Part shown: piece after piece, positions 54,343 to 54,390 of the stretch | How positions within the stretch are numbered: the first letter of the stretch is position 1 | How the letters are laid out: every line of letters begins with the position of its first letter | Assembly: GCA_021300015.1 (NCBI GenBank) | Contig: JAJTFB010000024.1 | Location: 1-54,390 of the forward strand | Origin: Pirellula sp. | GTDB taxonomy: Bacteria > Planctomycetota > Planctomycetia > Pirellulales > Pirellulaceae | DNA length: 54,390 nt | Reading direction: 5' to 3' | Translations under genes and position numbers: made by a program | The notes under the pieces: generated by a model | Told to the model about the DNA's origin: nothing | The model's input: only the letters and a program-made list of their open reading frames with translations | Databases searched by the model: none

Positions 54343-54390
54343 GACGAGGAGGAGGGCGCGGCCAGTCCGCCCCTCCTTACTCTACTGTTT

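Larger units (their letters stand above)
52383..54385 (+). mobile_element. group II intron (about 2.0 kb)
   Basis: The 5' end is GTGCGCCAG at 52383, the GUGYG start of group II introns. A 430-base structured leader (domains I-III) precedes the reverse-transcriptase gene. Domain V is a 34-base hairpin at 54309-54342. Domain VI follows, with a GGAGG / CCTCC pairing, and the intron ends in CTCTAC at 54385. Both ends are confirmed by the intact copy of the host element at 34160-34189. With its RT it is a self-splicing retroelement that could move by retrohoming. The last five bases of the window are the downstream exon. Confidence 0.88.

Overview
The window looks like a piece of a planctomycete chromosome, most likely of the Pirellulales type. 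The reasons are family-level: a DUF1559 prepilin-like protein followed by a small lipoprotein, an LEPR-XLL surface protein, a eukaryote-like Ser/Thr kinase with an extracytoplasmic sensor half, a ResB/CcsA fusion, a Tat-exported Gfo/Idh/MocA oxidoreductase beside a SUMF1-fold protein, a DUF5722 protein, and polymorphic-toxin HINT debris of a kind I associate with this phylum. No rRNA, tRNA or CRISPR array was recognised.

Layout. 1-2722: a surface protein that runs off the left edge and a secreted small protein, separated by short tandem repeats. 2984-4204: an FHA protein. 4201-11512: an envelope export set, with a TolC-like channel diverging from three genes for a GAF/HlyD protein, a periplasmic HlyD adaptor and a PqqD-like/M50 protease/HlyD protein; no pump is encoded. 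11509-15431: a PQQ-type beta-propeller diverging from a receptor kinase. 15680-21471: a lipoprotein, the CcsA/ResB cytochrome c maturation protein and a PyrK-like flavoprotein, probably one operon. 21477-28451 (minus): an ArsP-type permease, a lipoprotein and a MoxR/transglutaminase-like/DUF58 set. 28675-40049: secreted and exported proteins, including a broken S46 peptidase. 40055-41667 (minus): GNAT, GatC and ribosomal protein L28. 42012-47333: diadenylate cyclase, a degenerate SDR and pyruvate carboxylase.

From about 47334 to the right edge the character changes. This part holds tandem repeats, a three-frame remnant of a HINT polymorphic toxin whose last codons overlap an intact immunity-like gene, a 59-bp repeat array, a membrane protein broken by a 4-bp duplication, and a group II intron of about 2.0 kb. 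The intron sits inside a pyrimidine-rich intergenic element. A second, uninterrupted copy of that element at 34160-34189 lets both intron ends be placed to the base.

The best candidate for an under-described system is the export set at 4201-11512. The right-hand region is the most dynamic part. Several proteins keep a catalytic fold while lacking key residues (SDR, transglutaminase-like, SUMF1-like), judged by eye from family motifs. All calls come from reading the sequence; no database search or structure prediction was run.
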